This document shows, one piece after another, positions 17,892 to 26,149 of a DNA stretch of 64,000 nt. Position 1 is the first letter of the stretch, and each line of letters opens with the position of its first letter. A program made the position numbers and the translations under genes. The notes beneath the pieces are model-generated. The model had not been told where the DNA came from and searched no databases. It worked only from the letters and a program-made list of their open reading frames with translations. Location of the stretch: the NCBI RefSeq assembly GCF_001757105.1, contig NZ_MDHN01000040.1, forward strand, positions 1 through 64,000. The letters run 5' to 3'. The DNA is from Alteromonas confluentis. GTDB lineage: Bacteria; Pseudomonadota; Gammaproteobacteria; Enterobacterales; Alteromonadaceae.

Positions 17892-18890
17892 ATGCACGGA
17901 CTGAAAATAAAAGCCTCTGCCGCCCTTCTTACCGCCGCATTCAGTGCAACAGTCGCTGCACAGGTACCGCCATTGCAGCTGGATGTAGAACATATCACTG
18001 TGTCGGGCTTATCATCTGGCGGTTATATGGCTAACCAGATGCATATTGCCTATAGCGATTGGATCACTGGCGCCGGTATTCTTGCAGCAGGCCCTTACTA
18101 CTGCGCTCAGGGCGACATCACGGTAGCACTTAGCCAATGCGTGGACAAAAGTGAACCGGCCATCGATACCGCAGCACTTAACGACAAAGTGAAGACGTTG
18201 GCTGCCAATAAGAAAATCGCTGAATTGTCCAACCTGCAGAACGATAAGGTATGGCTGTTTCATGGCACCCGTGACGTAAGAGTGAACAAATCGGTTAGCG
18301 ATGCACTTACCGCACAATATCAGGCATTGATGCCATCTGAACAAATAAAGTACATTGATAATAAACCGATCGCCCATTTATTCCCTACAAAGGATCGTGG
18401 CGGTCAGTGCATGTCATCATCCTCTCCTTTCATCGGCAATTGCGATTACGATGCCGCCGGTGAAATGCTCAACTACTTGATTGATGATTTAAAACCCGCC
18501 AGTGATTCCCTCACCGGCAAGGTAGTCAGCTTTAACCAACAGAAACTCGGTGGTAAGAGCGCTGCCACGCTGGCAGAAAAAGGCTATGCTTATATTCCTG
18601 CCAGTTGTGCTGAAGGTGAAGACTGTCAGGTACACGTGAGCTTCCACGGCTGTAACCAATTCGCTGACACTGTGGGCATGGCTTATGTAGAACAAACCGG
18701 ATTGAATCAGTGGGCAGACAGCAACAACATGGTGGTTGTTTACCCGCAGACGACGTCGTCTCTTGTTATGCCGTTGAATCCTCAGGGATGCTGGGACTGG
18801 TGGGGTTACACCGGTGAAGATTACGCCACACGCAGCGGAAAGCAGATCACTGCCGTTCGCAACATCGTTTTGGGATTATCATCTAAGTAA
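17892..18890 (+). CDS. secreted polyhydroxybutyrate depolymerase-like esterase
   Basis: A 332-residue exported enzyme with a signal peptide ending near VAAQ, a lipase box GLSSGGYMANQ (about residues 39-49), and a C-terminal region with conserved HGCNQ and GCWDWWGY motifs plus several cysteines likely to form disulfides. These are the signatures of the short-chain PHA depolymerase 'catalytic domain type 2' group, which cleaves extracellular PHB or its oligomers. No substrate-binding or carbohydrate-binding domain is attached, so it may prefer short or amorphous polymer. GGAAG precedes the ATG. It is third in the operon, directly before the dehydrogenase that consumes its product. Confidence 0.85.
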   Translation: MHGLKIKASAALLTAAFSATVAAQVPPLQLDVEHITVSGLSSGGYMANQMHIAYSDWITGAGILAAGPYYCAQGDITVALSQCVDKSEPAIDTAALNDKVKTLAANKKIAELSNLQNDKVWLFHGTRDVRVNKSVSDALTAQYQALMPSEQIKYIDNKPIAHLFPTKDRGGQCMSSSSPFIGNCDYDAAGEMLNYLIDDLKPASDSLTGKVVSFNQQKLGGKSAATLAEKGYAYIPASCAEGEDCQVHVSFHGCNQFADTVGMAYVEQTGLNQWADSNNMVVVYPQTTSSLVMPLNPQGCWDWWGYTGEDYATRSGKQITAVRNIVLGLSSK

Positions 18891-18899
18891 GGATTTATC

Positions 18900-19664
18900 A
18901 TGGCTTTAAACATTTTTATCACCGGTGGTGCCAGTGGCATTGGCTACGGTATTGCCGAATCCCTTGCCTCTGAGGGTCATCATCTAATTATCGCCGACAT
19001 TAACCTGGACGCCGCAGAGTCTGCCGCACAGAAGTTAAAAGATGAAGGCCACAGTGCCCAGGCCATTGAAGTCAACGTGTGTGATGCCAAGCAGGTTGCT
19101 GCATTGCCTGAAAAACTCGGCGACGTAAAAGTCGACGTATTGATTAATAACGCAGGCATTCAGCACGTTTCCAAAATTGAAGACTTTCCACCCGAAAAGT
19201 GGCAGCAGTTAATTAATATCATGTTGGTTGGCCCAGCCCTGCTCACTCAAGCGTTTCTACCAGGCATGCGCGAGAAAGACTTCGGCCGTATCATCAATAT
19301 AGGCTCTATTCATTCGCTGGTCGCATCGCCGTTTAAGTCAGCTTATGTAGCAGCAAAGCATGGTTTGCTGGGCTTCGCGAAAACGATTGCCCTTGAAACC
19401 GGCGACTGTAATGTCACTATCAACACCGTTTGCCCGGCTTACGTGAAAACCCCGTTGGTTGAAAAGCAAATTGCCGATCAAGCGCGAGAAAACGGCATTA
19501 GCGAAGAAGAAGTTATCAATGAAATCATGCTGAAGCCGATGCCGAAAAAAGCCTTTATCACGTTTGAAGAGCTCGGTGCTACCACCAAATTTTTGATGAG
19601 CGATGGTGCCCGCAACATTACCGGTCAGACCATGGTGCTGGACGGCGGCTGGGTTGCGCGCTAA
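18900..19664 (+). CDS. bdhA: D-3-hydroxybutyrate dehydrogenase
   Basis: A 254-residue short-chain dehydrogenase converting D-3-hydroxybutyrate to acetoacetate with NAD+. It has the Rossmann motif GGASGIG (about 9-15), NNAG, and the active-site Ser-Tyr-Lys in GSIHSLVASPFKSAYVAAKHG, a wording typical of 3-hydroxybutyrate dehydrogenases rather than generic SDRs. The end TGQTMVLDGGW is also typical. AAGGA precedes the ATG, 9 bp after the depolymerase stop. It closes the operon that imports and degrades the polymer. Confidence 0.9.
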   Translation: MALNIFITGGASGIGYGIAESLASEGHHLIIADINLDAAESAAQKLKDEGHSAQAIEVNVCDAKQVAALPEKLGDVKVDVLINNAGIQHVSKIEDFPPEKWQQLINIMLVGPALLTQAFLPGMREKDFGRIINIGSIHSLVASPFKSAYVAAKHGLLGFAKTIALETGDCNVTINTVCPAYVKTPLVEKQIADQARENGISEEEVINEIMLKPMPKKAFITFEELGATTKFLMSDGARNITGQTMVLDGGWVAR

Positions 19665-19689
19665 CCCTTTCTTTTTTCATAAAACTTGT

Positions 19690-19729
19690 GCTAATGTCCG
19701 AAAAAATGTAGCGGCAAGCGGGCATTAGC
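19690..19729 (+). promoter_or_regulatory. inverted repeat directly upstream of nadK
   Basis: GCTAATGTCCG (19690-19700) and CGGGCATTAGC (19719-19729) pair over 11 positions, 10 matched plus one G-T, around an 18-nt loop. The hairpin ends 6 nt before the nadK ATG and covers the region where a ribosome site should be. There is no T-run, so it is not a normal terminator. It may be an operator or an RNA hairpin affecting translation. Confidence 0.5.
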
Positions 19730-19735
19730 CAGAAT

Positions 19736-20611
19736 ATGACTTATCAAACGGTAGCGTTGATCGGAAAACCCGATCATCGTGGCATCCAGGATACTCTCCA
19801 ACAACTCATTACCTATTTGCGGAAACGTGAATGTCGGGTTTTGGTTGAAGAGTCCATCAAATGCGATCTTGAAACCAATGAATGCGAGCGGGCGAACCTG
19901 GTCACCATTGGTAAAGAAGCCGATCTTGCTGTGGTGATTGGTGGCGATGGTAGCATGCTGGGCGCAGCCCGTGTGCTCTCCCGTTTCGATATTCATGTAG
20001 TAGGCGTAAACCGCGGCAATTTGGGTTTTCTCACAGACATTCATCCAGACCAAATTGAGCAACAGCTGGATATTATTTTTTCCGGCGAAACCGTGGTGGA
20101 AGAACGGTTCCTGCTGGAAGTATGCGTTTACCGTCACGAAAAACTGCGCAGCAATAATGCCGCCATGAACGAAGTGGTATTGCACCACGGTAAAGTGGCG
20201 CACATGATGGAATTTGAAATTTACATCGACGGCCAGTTTGTCTTCAGTCAGCGCTCTGATGGTCTGATTGTAGCCACACCAACAGGCTCAACGGCTTATT
20301 CACTTTCTGCCGGAGGCCCGATCATCGCCCCTCACCTTGATGCCCTTACGCTGGTACCGATGTTCCCGCATACACTGAGCAGCCGCCCTATTGTGGTGGA
20401 CTCAAAAAGTATAATTTCCATGCGGGTATCCAAGGTGAATAGCGACAGCCTGCAAATAAGTTGCGATAGCCATATCATTTTGCCTGTTCTACCCGGCGAT
20501 GAAATACGCGTGCATAAAACTAAGGACACGCTGAAACTGGTACATCCGAAGGGCTACAGCTACTTCAATGTGCTTCGAAATAAGCTTGGCTGGGGCAGTA
20601 AGCTGTACTGA
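19736..20611 (+). CDS. nadK: NAD kinase
   Basis: Phosphorylates NAD+ to NADP+. The 291-residue protein, normal for proteobacteria, has the GGDGSMLGAAR motif (about 62-72), NRGNLGFLTD, and the diagnostic PTGSTAYSLSAGGP segment. In E. coli nadK lies between grpE and recN; here grpE is 14 kb to the left and recN 2.5 kb to the right. No clear ribosome site precedes the ATG, which follows an inverted repeat. Confidence 0.97.
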   Translation: MTYQTVALIGKPDHRGIQDTLQQLITYLRKRECRVLVEESIKCDLETNECERANLVTIGKEADLAVVIGGDGSMLGAARVLSRFDIHVVGVNRGNLGFLTDIHPDQIEQQLDIIFSGETVVEERFLLEVCVYRHEKLRSNNAAMNEVVLHHGKVAHMMEFEIYIDGQFVFSQRSDGLIVATPTGSTAYSLSAGGPIIAPHLDALTLVPMFPHTLSSRPIVVDSKSIISMRVSKVNSDSLQISCDSHIILPVLPGDEIRVHKTKDTLKLVHPKGYSYFNVLRNKLGWGSKLY

Positions 20612-20628
20612 GTACGTGCTTTTTATTC

Positions 20629-21072
20629 ATGGCTAAACACAAACCAATTATCGAAATGCTGACCTGCGGCATCCATTCAAAATGGGACGCCGACGATAAA
20701 GCCTTGCCGAAAATCAAAACCTTCACCCAGAGTATCCCGCTGGAACTCGACATTGAGTTCGGCTTCATCGTCAACATTAAGCGGGCTAAGAATCAGAAAG
20801 TCCGCTTCTGTATTTATCATCCCGATATTCCAGACAAACACGGCGACCCCATGCCTCCCTTCGACGGCGAAGAGTACATTCGTTCTAATGACTGGGATTT
20901 CTACCTAGGTGACACATTATGGGAACCACTGGAAAATAAAGTGGGAGACTGGCGCATGACACTGGAACTTGATGGCAAGATCGTTGCTGATAAAACCTTC
21001 ACCGTAGAAGAAGATTTACCCTACGACGGTGCGCAATTCTGGATGCGCGGGAAACCTAAGTTAAAGCGCTAA
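20629..21072 (+). CDS. DUF3859 domain protein
   Basis: A 147-residue soluble protein without signal peptide, starting MAKHKPIIEMLTCGIHSKW and containing the aromatic segment NDWDFYLGDTLWEP near the middle. The pattern fits the DUF3859 family of small, probably beta-rich proteins of unknown function. It starts 17 bp after nadK on the same strand and is likely co-transcribed with it. No catalytic motif is apparent. Confidence 0.75.
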   Translation: MAKHKPIIEMLTCGIHSKWDADDKALPKIKTFTQSIPLELDIEFGFIVNIKRAKNQKVRFCIYHPDIPDKHGDPMPPFDGEEYIRSNDWDFYLGDTLWEPLENKVGDWRMTLELDGKIVADKTFTVEEDLPYDGAQFWMRGKPKLKR

Positions 21073-21224
21073 AGTACAAGACTACCGAGTTACCCTGTTG
21101 GCAACAAGAGATGTTGTAAGTGAAAGAACTGAAAGTGATTTAGAAGACGTAATGCTAAGATGAAATGCCACCGGTAGCATGATAATCTAATAAAATATCA
21201 ATGCAGCATCAACAGAGGTAATCA

Positions 21225-22139
21225 ATGACATTCAAACGGGACGAGCAACAAGGCAATATTTGGCTTTCCACCAACCACATTAACGGTGATTTTACCGATT
21301 TTGGTATTCAGCCTCATATCCTGCCATCTGAAGCCGCCGTGGGTGAAGCCATGTTAGAAGAATTGCTTGTCACCGCTTCTCAAAAAACCGGAGAAATAAA
21401 TATCGCGTTGCTTGGCGGCCGTGGTGCGCAAGCGTTTCACCGGTTACTCGGTGAAAAGGCGCGTACCCATGAACTTGATCCTGTATTGTCGCGATTGAAT
21501 GTGTTTACCCAAGATGCGCTAGCACCGATGAGCATGGCGAATAGTCTGAGCTTTGTAAGAGATTTTGAGCGCATTCTGGGCGATGATTTCTTCGCAAAAA
21601 TTAACAGTTTTACGCCCATGCAAACCGATGTAACCAATCTGGAAGCGGGCCTCAACGCTTACCTCGATAAACTCGAATCGTTAGGTGGATTGGATATTTT
21701 CTTTATTGGTCATGGTCCGGAAGACAACGCCGCCTCTCACCTGGCCTACATAAAGCCCGGCTCCGGGGCAAAAGCTGAACATATGGCTGGTCTTATTCCT
21801 ATTTCCAGCAGCATTTTGGAACACCATATCAGCAAGTTTAAAGCCGGAGGCAGCAACATCAGTGATGCCGATGAACAAGAGTGTCGCGCGGCTGGTTTTA
21901 TCCTTACCCTGGGCCCCGCAGCAATTCTCTCGGCAAAAAAGGTTGTGCAATCAGTGGTCGATGCGTCTACTGCACCGGCCAAGGTACAAACCTATGCCAA
22001 TGTCATGAATACACCACTCAGCACCGACAATGAAATGGCAAAACAACAGTTAGATGCAAATCCCGGCCTGTGGATTCGTCTGCATTCAAATAAAAAATCC
22101 GTTGTGCTGCCAGATGTTATGAGTGACGTTGTCGCATAA
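21225..22139 (+). CDS. NagB/6-phosphogluconolactonase-like sugar-phosphate protein
   Basis: A 304-residue cytoplasmic protein with features of the NagB/RpiA superfamily: an N-terminal NIALLGGRGAQAFHRLL nucleotide/phosphate loop, a central GGLDIFFIGHGPEDNAASHLAYIKPGS resembling the GIGxDGHxAS motif of glucosamine-6-phosphate deaminase and 6-phosphogluconolactonase, and FILTLGPAAILSAKKVV resembling ITMG..ILxAK. The central motif has HGPEDNAASH in place of GxDGHxASL, so it is divergent and the substrate is uncertain. AGAGG lies upstream of the ATG. It is flanked by DUF3859 and the SRAP gene. Confidence 0.65.
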   Translation: MTFKRDEQQGNIWLSTNHINGDFTDFGIQPHILPSEAAVGEAMLEELLVTASQKTGEINIALLGGRGAQAFHRLLGEKARTHELDPVLSRLNVFTQDALAPMSMANSLSFVRDFERILGDDFFAKINSFTPMQTDVTNLEAGLNAYLDKLESLGGLDIFFIGHGPEDNAASHLAYIKPGSGAKAEHMAGLIPISSSILEHHISKFKAGGSNISDADEQECRAAGFILTLGPAAILSAKKVVQSVVDASTAPAKVQTYANVMNTPLSTDNEMAKQQLDANPGLWIRLHSNKKSVVLPDVMSDVVA

Positions 22140-22221
22140 CCACGAGGATTATTTTTCACCTTCTCTAAACATCGGGCCGCAATCAGCGTATCTTAAACGC
22201 TGAATAGATTTGGAGATTGCT

Positions 22222-22914
22222 ATGTGCGGCTTTATTCAACGAGAACCGAAATCCACGGGTTTGCAGGAGGTGTTATCTGAAGCAGGTTTAACTGAAACCT
22301 TGCCTCTTTTCGCTGCAGAAAATGAGAACGTGAATAACTTTTACCCGGCTTTTGGAAAAGATCCTTCACGAAAAATCTCGAATCTCATCGTGAGTCCCCA
22401 GACTAGCATTGATGCGACCTGGTGGTTCGATGCCAAACCCCACGGCGACAGCCTGTTATTAGGCGACCGCACAACATTCAACGCAAGAAACCTCGACAGT
22501 CTATTTTGGAAACATGCTATACAATCACGCCGCGCCATCGTTGCCGCTACGGCGGTGGGCGAGTCGAACCCGATAGGTAAAGGTAAAGCGCATTACCTGA
22601 TGAAAGCACGGCGGGGGCTGCTCATCGGCGCCGTTTACCGTATTTTTGACAATGGCTGCGCTGTTTGTTCAGTGATCACCCGCCCGCCCCAGCCTGGGTT
22701 CAGTCAGTTCCACGAAAAGTCCATCCCGTGCTTTTTGCCAACAGATCCCCAGGTCATCGATGCCTGGCTAAGCGGCGAACCAAACGACCCTTTGGTTAGT
22801 GCGCTCCTAGCAAACCCACGGCTTTACGATGATCTTTGTGTCACTCCAGTGAAAAGCTTCAAAAGTGCAGAGGCTAAAGGCCCTGACATCTGGTTACACG
22901 CTAGCGCTCAATAG
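22222..22914 (+). CDS. SRAP-family (YedK/HMCES-like) DNA-protein crosslink protein
   Basis: A 230-residue SOS-response-associated peptidase-family protein. YedK/HMCES shield abasic sites in single-stranded DNA by forming a crosslink through Cys2. Here the mature start MCGFIQ places Cys at position 2, which supports the ATG at 22222; GGAG is 6 nt upstream, whereas the ATG at 22210 would bury the cysteine. FNAR, a later Glu (AVGES in place of GFYEW) and the His of FHEKSIPCF are present, so the catalytic set appears intact, but the surroundings are divergent. No LexA box is seen upstream. It lies 180 bp before recN. Confidence 0.75.
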   Translation: MCGFIQREPKSTGLQEVLSEAGLTETLPLFAAENENVNNFYPAFGKDPSRKISNLIVSPQTSIDATWWFDAKPHGDSLLLGDRTTFNARNLDSLFWKHAIQSRRAIVAATAVGESNPIGKGKAHYLMKARRGLLIGAVYRIFDNGCAVCSVITRPPQPGFSQFHEKSIPCFLPTDPQVIDAWLSGEPNDPLVSALLANPRLYDDLCVTPVKSFKSAEAKGPDIWLHASAQ

Positions 22915-23049
22915 CTGATATAAACGGAATATTGCTTAGGAGCATATTGCTGCCGACATTTAAATTTACCTGCAAATCAATTGGATAAGCAGCTATCCAC
23001 CGGCGCTTGCCCACCCTCAATAAAAACTTCACTTTACACTGTCAAAATA

Positions 23050-23065
23050 CTGTATATATTTACAC
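23050..23065 (+). promoter_or_regulatory. LexA (SOS) box 1 of recN
   Basis: CTGTATATATTTACAC matches the CTG-N10-CAG LexA consensus except at the last base, and has the typical AT-rich TATATA core. It lies about 30-45 bp before the recN start. Confidence 0.65.
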
Positions 23066-23068
23066 GTA

Positions 23069-23084
23069 CTGTATAAACATACTG
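23069..23084 (+). promoter_or_regulatory. LexA (SOS) box 2 of recN
   Basis: CTGTATAAACATACTG keeps CTGTATA...ATAC but departs from CAG at the 3' end. It follows box 1 by 3 nt and ends 11 nt before the ATG. Multiple LexA boxes ahead of recN are also known in E. coli, which supports both calls. Confidence 0.55.
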
Positions 23085-23095
23085 CGGTGAAAAAA

Positions 23096-24778
23096 ATGCT
23101 GGTCAACTTATCGATTAAAAACTTCGCTGTTGTAAAACAATTATCCGTAAACTTTGAAGCGGGAATGACGGCCGTTACCGGTGAAACTGGTGCCGGTAAA
23201 TCTATTGCGATAGATGCGCTCAGCCTTTGTTTAGGTGAGCGAGCAGATGCCGGTGCGGTGAGAAAAGAAGCTACAAAGGCTGAAATTGTCGCCCACTTCA
23301 ATTTAAGTGGCCACAAAGCCGCACTTGCCTGGCTTGACGAGCAAGAGTTAGTCGATGACGAAGACGAGAGCTGTTTCGTGCGTCGCGTTATCTCACGTGA
23401 AGGCCGATCTAAAGCGTTCATTAACGGTACCCCAGTTTCACTGCAGCAATTAAAACAGTTTGGTCAGTATCTCATTGCTATTCATGGACAAAATACGCAT
23501 TTACAGCTGCTTAAAGATGACTATCAGCGCAAACTTGTCGATCAGTATGCCGCACACCCAGCGTTGCTAAATAGCGTAGCGGAACACTACCGTAGCTGGA
23601 AGAGCAGACAGGCAGAATTAAAGGCGTTGGAAACACAGGCGCAGCAACGCGCAGACCGTCAGCAACTACTGGCTTATCAGGTTAAAGAACTGGATGAGTT
23701 TGCCATTGAAGAAGGCGAGTTTATCGAGCTTGAAACCGAGCATAAGCGCTTAAGCAATGGGCAAACGCTTTTAGAACAAGCTCAAACCAGTTTCTATAAC
23801 CTGTATGAGAACGATGAAGGCAATGCGTTATCTATCATCCAAAACGGCCTGGAGCGACTCAGTGAGTTAGAAGAGCACGACAGTGCGCTTACCCCCATCA
23901 TTGCGTTGCTCAACGATGCCTCAATTCAGGTGGAGGAAGCTGCTCGGGAATTGCGCGGCTATTGTGATGATCTGGAAATTGACCCTTTACGTTTGCAACA
24001 AGTTGAATCTCGTTACAGTAAGGCGATGGAACTGGCACGGAAACATGCAGTAATGCCAGAAGAACTGTTTGCACATCATCAAAGCTTAGCGGCCGAATTT
24101 GCTGAACTGGAAGGCGATGAAAATAGATTAGAAGATCTACAACATGAAGTCGTAGAAGCGAGAAACCAGTATATAAAAGCGTGTGAAGCCTTATCGGCCT
24201 CCAGAAAGACGGCTGCATCTAAGCTTGCCACCGCCATTGAAGGTCAAATCCGCCAGATGAATATGCAGCACGCGTGTATGCAAATAGGCGTTGAATACGA
24301 CGACAACAAAACGCCCACAAGCCATGGGCTGGACGACGTAATTATTCGCGTTTCAACCAACGCCGGGCAGCCCGCCGATAAACTGGAGAAAGTGGTTTCC
24401 GGTGGTGAGCTCTCGCGAATTGGGTTAGCGATACAAGTACTCACCAGCGATAAAAACGCAACGCCAACAATGATATTTGACGAAGTTGATACCGGAATCA
24501 GTGGGCCGACGGCGGCGATTGTAGGCAGTCTGCTACGCAAACTCGGCAAAGTGAGTCAGGTAATGTGCGTAACACACTTACCTCAAGTTGCCGCGCAAGC
24601 CCATAATCAGTTGTTTGTTACCAAGTTCAGCGATGGCACAACCACAGAAACACAAATGTTGCCATTAACCCGTCAAAACCGTATTGATGAGCTGGCAAGA
24701 TTGCTCGCAGGCGATAAAGTAACAGATTCTGCCTTAGCAAATGCAAAAGAGCTGTTGGAAAGTGCCGAATCGAACTAA
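23096..24778 (+). CDS. recN: DNA repair protein RecN (SMC-like ATPase)
   Basis: SOS-induced cohesin-like protein in double-strand-break repair. The 560-residue form from ATG 23096 begins MLVNLSIKNFAVV, matching the usual RecN start. It has the Walker A GETGAGKS (about 31-38), a long coiled-coil middle (about 160-360), the ABC signature VSGGELSRIGLAIQ and the Walker B MIFDEVDTGISG. A GTG three codons upstream (23087) is also in frame; GGTGA lies just before the ATG. Two LexA-like boxes overlap the promoter region. It is followed by bamE as in E. coli. Confidence 0.97.
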   Translation: MLVNLSIKNFAVVKQLSVNFEAGMTAVTGETGAGKSIAIDALSLCLGERADAGAVRKEATKAEIVAHFNLSGHKAALAWLDEQELVDDEDESCFVRRVISREGRSKAFINGTPVSLQQLKQFGQYLIAIHGQNTHLQLLKDDYQRKLVDQYAAHPALLNSVAEHYRSWKSRQAELKALETQAQQRADRQQLLAYQVKELDEFAIEEGEFIELETEHKRLSNGQTLLEQAQTSFYNLYENDEGNALSIIQNGLERLSELEEHDSALTPIIALLNDASIQVEEAARELRGYCDDLEIDPLRLQQVESRYSKAMELARKHAVMPEELFAHHQSLAAEFAELEGDENRLEDLQHEVVEARNQYIKACEALSASRKTAASKLATAIEGQIRQMNMQHACMQIGVEYDDNKTPTSHGLDDVIIRVSTNAGQPADKLEKVVSGGELSRIGLAIQVLTSDKNATPTMIFDEVDTGISGPTAAIVGSLLRKLGKVSQVMCVTHLPQVAAQAHNQLFVTKFSDGTTTETQMLPLTRQNRIDELARLLAGDKVTDSALANAKELLESAESN

Positions 24779-24914
24779 TAAGCGGTTGATTGGTCATAGG
24801 TGATTGGGTAGCATGCTGTCGCACATTATTTTGTGATAGCCTGCACCCGGGCATATCCTGTTAGGAAAATAATGTCCGTCACTATAACCAAAGCATAACT
24901 GGACACGCTAACGC

Positions 24915-25271
24915 ATGAAGTTGTATCAAATCGCTATTTTGTTAACCGCTGTATTTTTCTCTACTGCCTGCTCAAACTGGATCTATCGTATCGATGTTCC
25001 GCAAGGCAACTTCCTTGATGAAAGAGATGTACAAAAGCTGCGTGTAGGCATGACCAAAGAGCAGGTTATTTATGTACTCGGGCATCCCGTAGTACAGGAC
25101 TCTTTCAATAAAAGCACCTGGTACTATGTATATGATATGAAGCGTGGCATGGAAAAGCGCGGTGAAGATTTCCAGAAGCAACTTGTGCTTAGCTTCAACG
25201 ACAACAAGCTAGCCACTGCAGAAGGCGACTTTGAACTATCGGAAGATTTTAATACCCCGCTCGATCAATAA
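24915..25271 (+). CDS. bamE: outer-membrane assembly lipoprotein BamE
   Basis: A 118-residue lipoprotein of the BAM complex, which inserts beta-barrel proteins into the outer membrane. The signal peptide ends in the lipobox-like STAC (Cys19). The BamE fold follows with LRVGMTKEQVIYVLGHPVVQDSF and WYYVYDMKRG, both diagnostic of the SmpA/OmlA family. It follows recN on the same strand, the same neighbour relation as in E. coli. Length is typical. Confidence 0.95.
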   Translation: MKLYQIAILLTAVFFSTACSNWIYRIDVPQGNFLDERDVQKLRVGMTKEQVIYVLGHPVVQDSFNKSTWYYVYDMKRGMEKRGEDFQKQLVLSFNDNKLATAEGDFELSEDFNTPLDQ

Positions 25272-25277
25272 GCATTT

Positions 25278-25314
25278 TTAGTCCGGAACACTAATAAATA
25301 GTATTTCGGACTAA
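25278..25314 (+). terminator. hairpin after bamE
   Basis: TTAGTCCG (25278-25285) pairs with CGGACTAA (25307-25314), and an inner ACTA/TAGT pair extends the fold around an ATAAA loop. There is no strong T-run after it, so termination is likely but not certain. Confidence 0.5.
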
Positions 25315-25477
25315 CTCCCTCTTCCCTTTACTTTCACAAACATTCCCAACCAATTGATTACATGGTCTTTTTTTAGTTGGCCCCGTAATTGCTCTTATTA
25401 TTCTGTACGTTAAGATAATTTTACCGTTGCCTTAAAATAGGTTGCCACGGTGTATAACTCGAAAATGGAAGAATAGA

Positions 25478-26149
25478 ATGTTAAACCGGAAATCCTCTTT
25501 ACTTGCTGTTTCTCTTGTTGGCGCATTAGCCCTGTCAGGTTGTGTTATTAATGTCGGCGGCAACGGCGATTACCACGATGGTGGAGACGTTAGCAGCATA
25601 ATGGGCTCTGTCACTATCGATCCCGGCCGTCACGCGGGTGATGTTTCCTCGGTAAACGGCGATGTACGGCTAAAAGAATTTGCCGTTGCTGACGATGTGA
25701 GTACGGTGAATGGCTCGGTAATACTCGATAACAACGTTGCCGTTAACAGCGCAACAACAGTAAATGGCGATATTACAGCTGGAGAAAATTTGAATGCATT
25801 CGGCTCACTGGAAACAGTGAATGGCACAATCACTTTGTCGTCGGGTAGCATGGTTGAAGGCGATATTGAAACCGTTAATGGCGATATTTCACTGCCTGAT
25901 ACAGAAGTGAAAGGTGATTTAACCTCGCTCAACGGCACCATTAAGCTTACTGGCTCCACCCGCGTTTACGGTGATATTGTGTTTGAGGAATCGGAAGACG
26001 GTTGGAGCACGTCAGAACGCAACTGGCCAGTACTGATAATTGAAGAAAACGCCACGGTAGATGGCAATATTATTCTTGAACGCGCGGTGAAGCTCGAATT
26101 GGCGGATAAGTCTCTGGAAAGTAAAGTTATCCGCCGCAATCGTTCTTAA
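25478..26149 (+). CDS. lipoprotein with repeated VNG motifs (beta-solenoid-like)
   Basis: A 223-residue predicted lipoprotein with lipobox LSGC. The mature part is built of about seven repeats of 18-24 residues, each centred on V/L-x-G-D/S/T-V/I (SSIMGSV, SSVNGDV, STVNGSV, TTVNGDI, ETVNGTI, ETVNGDI, TSLNGTI). Such regular short turns suggest a right-handed beta-helix, as in bactofilin-like and polymer-forming proteins. The last about 50 residues break the pattern (DGWSTSERNWPVLII). The start at 25478 has GGAAG upstream; an earlier ATG at 25442 would block the signal peptide. Function unknown; a surface or periplasmic structural role is a guess. Its stop overlaps the convergent neighbour by 4 bp. 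Confidence 0.7.
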   Translation: MLNRKSSLLAVSLVGALALSGCVINVGGNGDYHDGGDVSSIMGSVTIDPGRHAGDVSSVNGDVRLKEFAVADDVSTVNGSVILDNNVAVNSATTVNGDITAGENLNAFGSLETVNGTITLSSGSMVEGDIETVNGDISLPDTEVKGDLTSLNGTIKLTGSTRVYGDIVFEESEDGWSTSERNWPVLIIEENATVDGNIILERAVKLELADKSLESKVIRRNRS

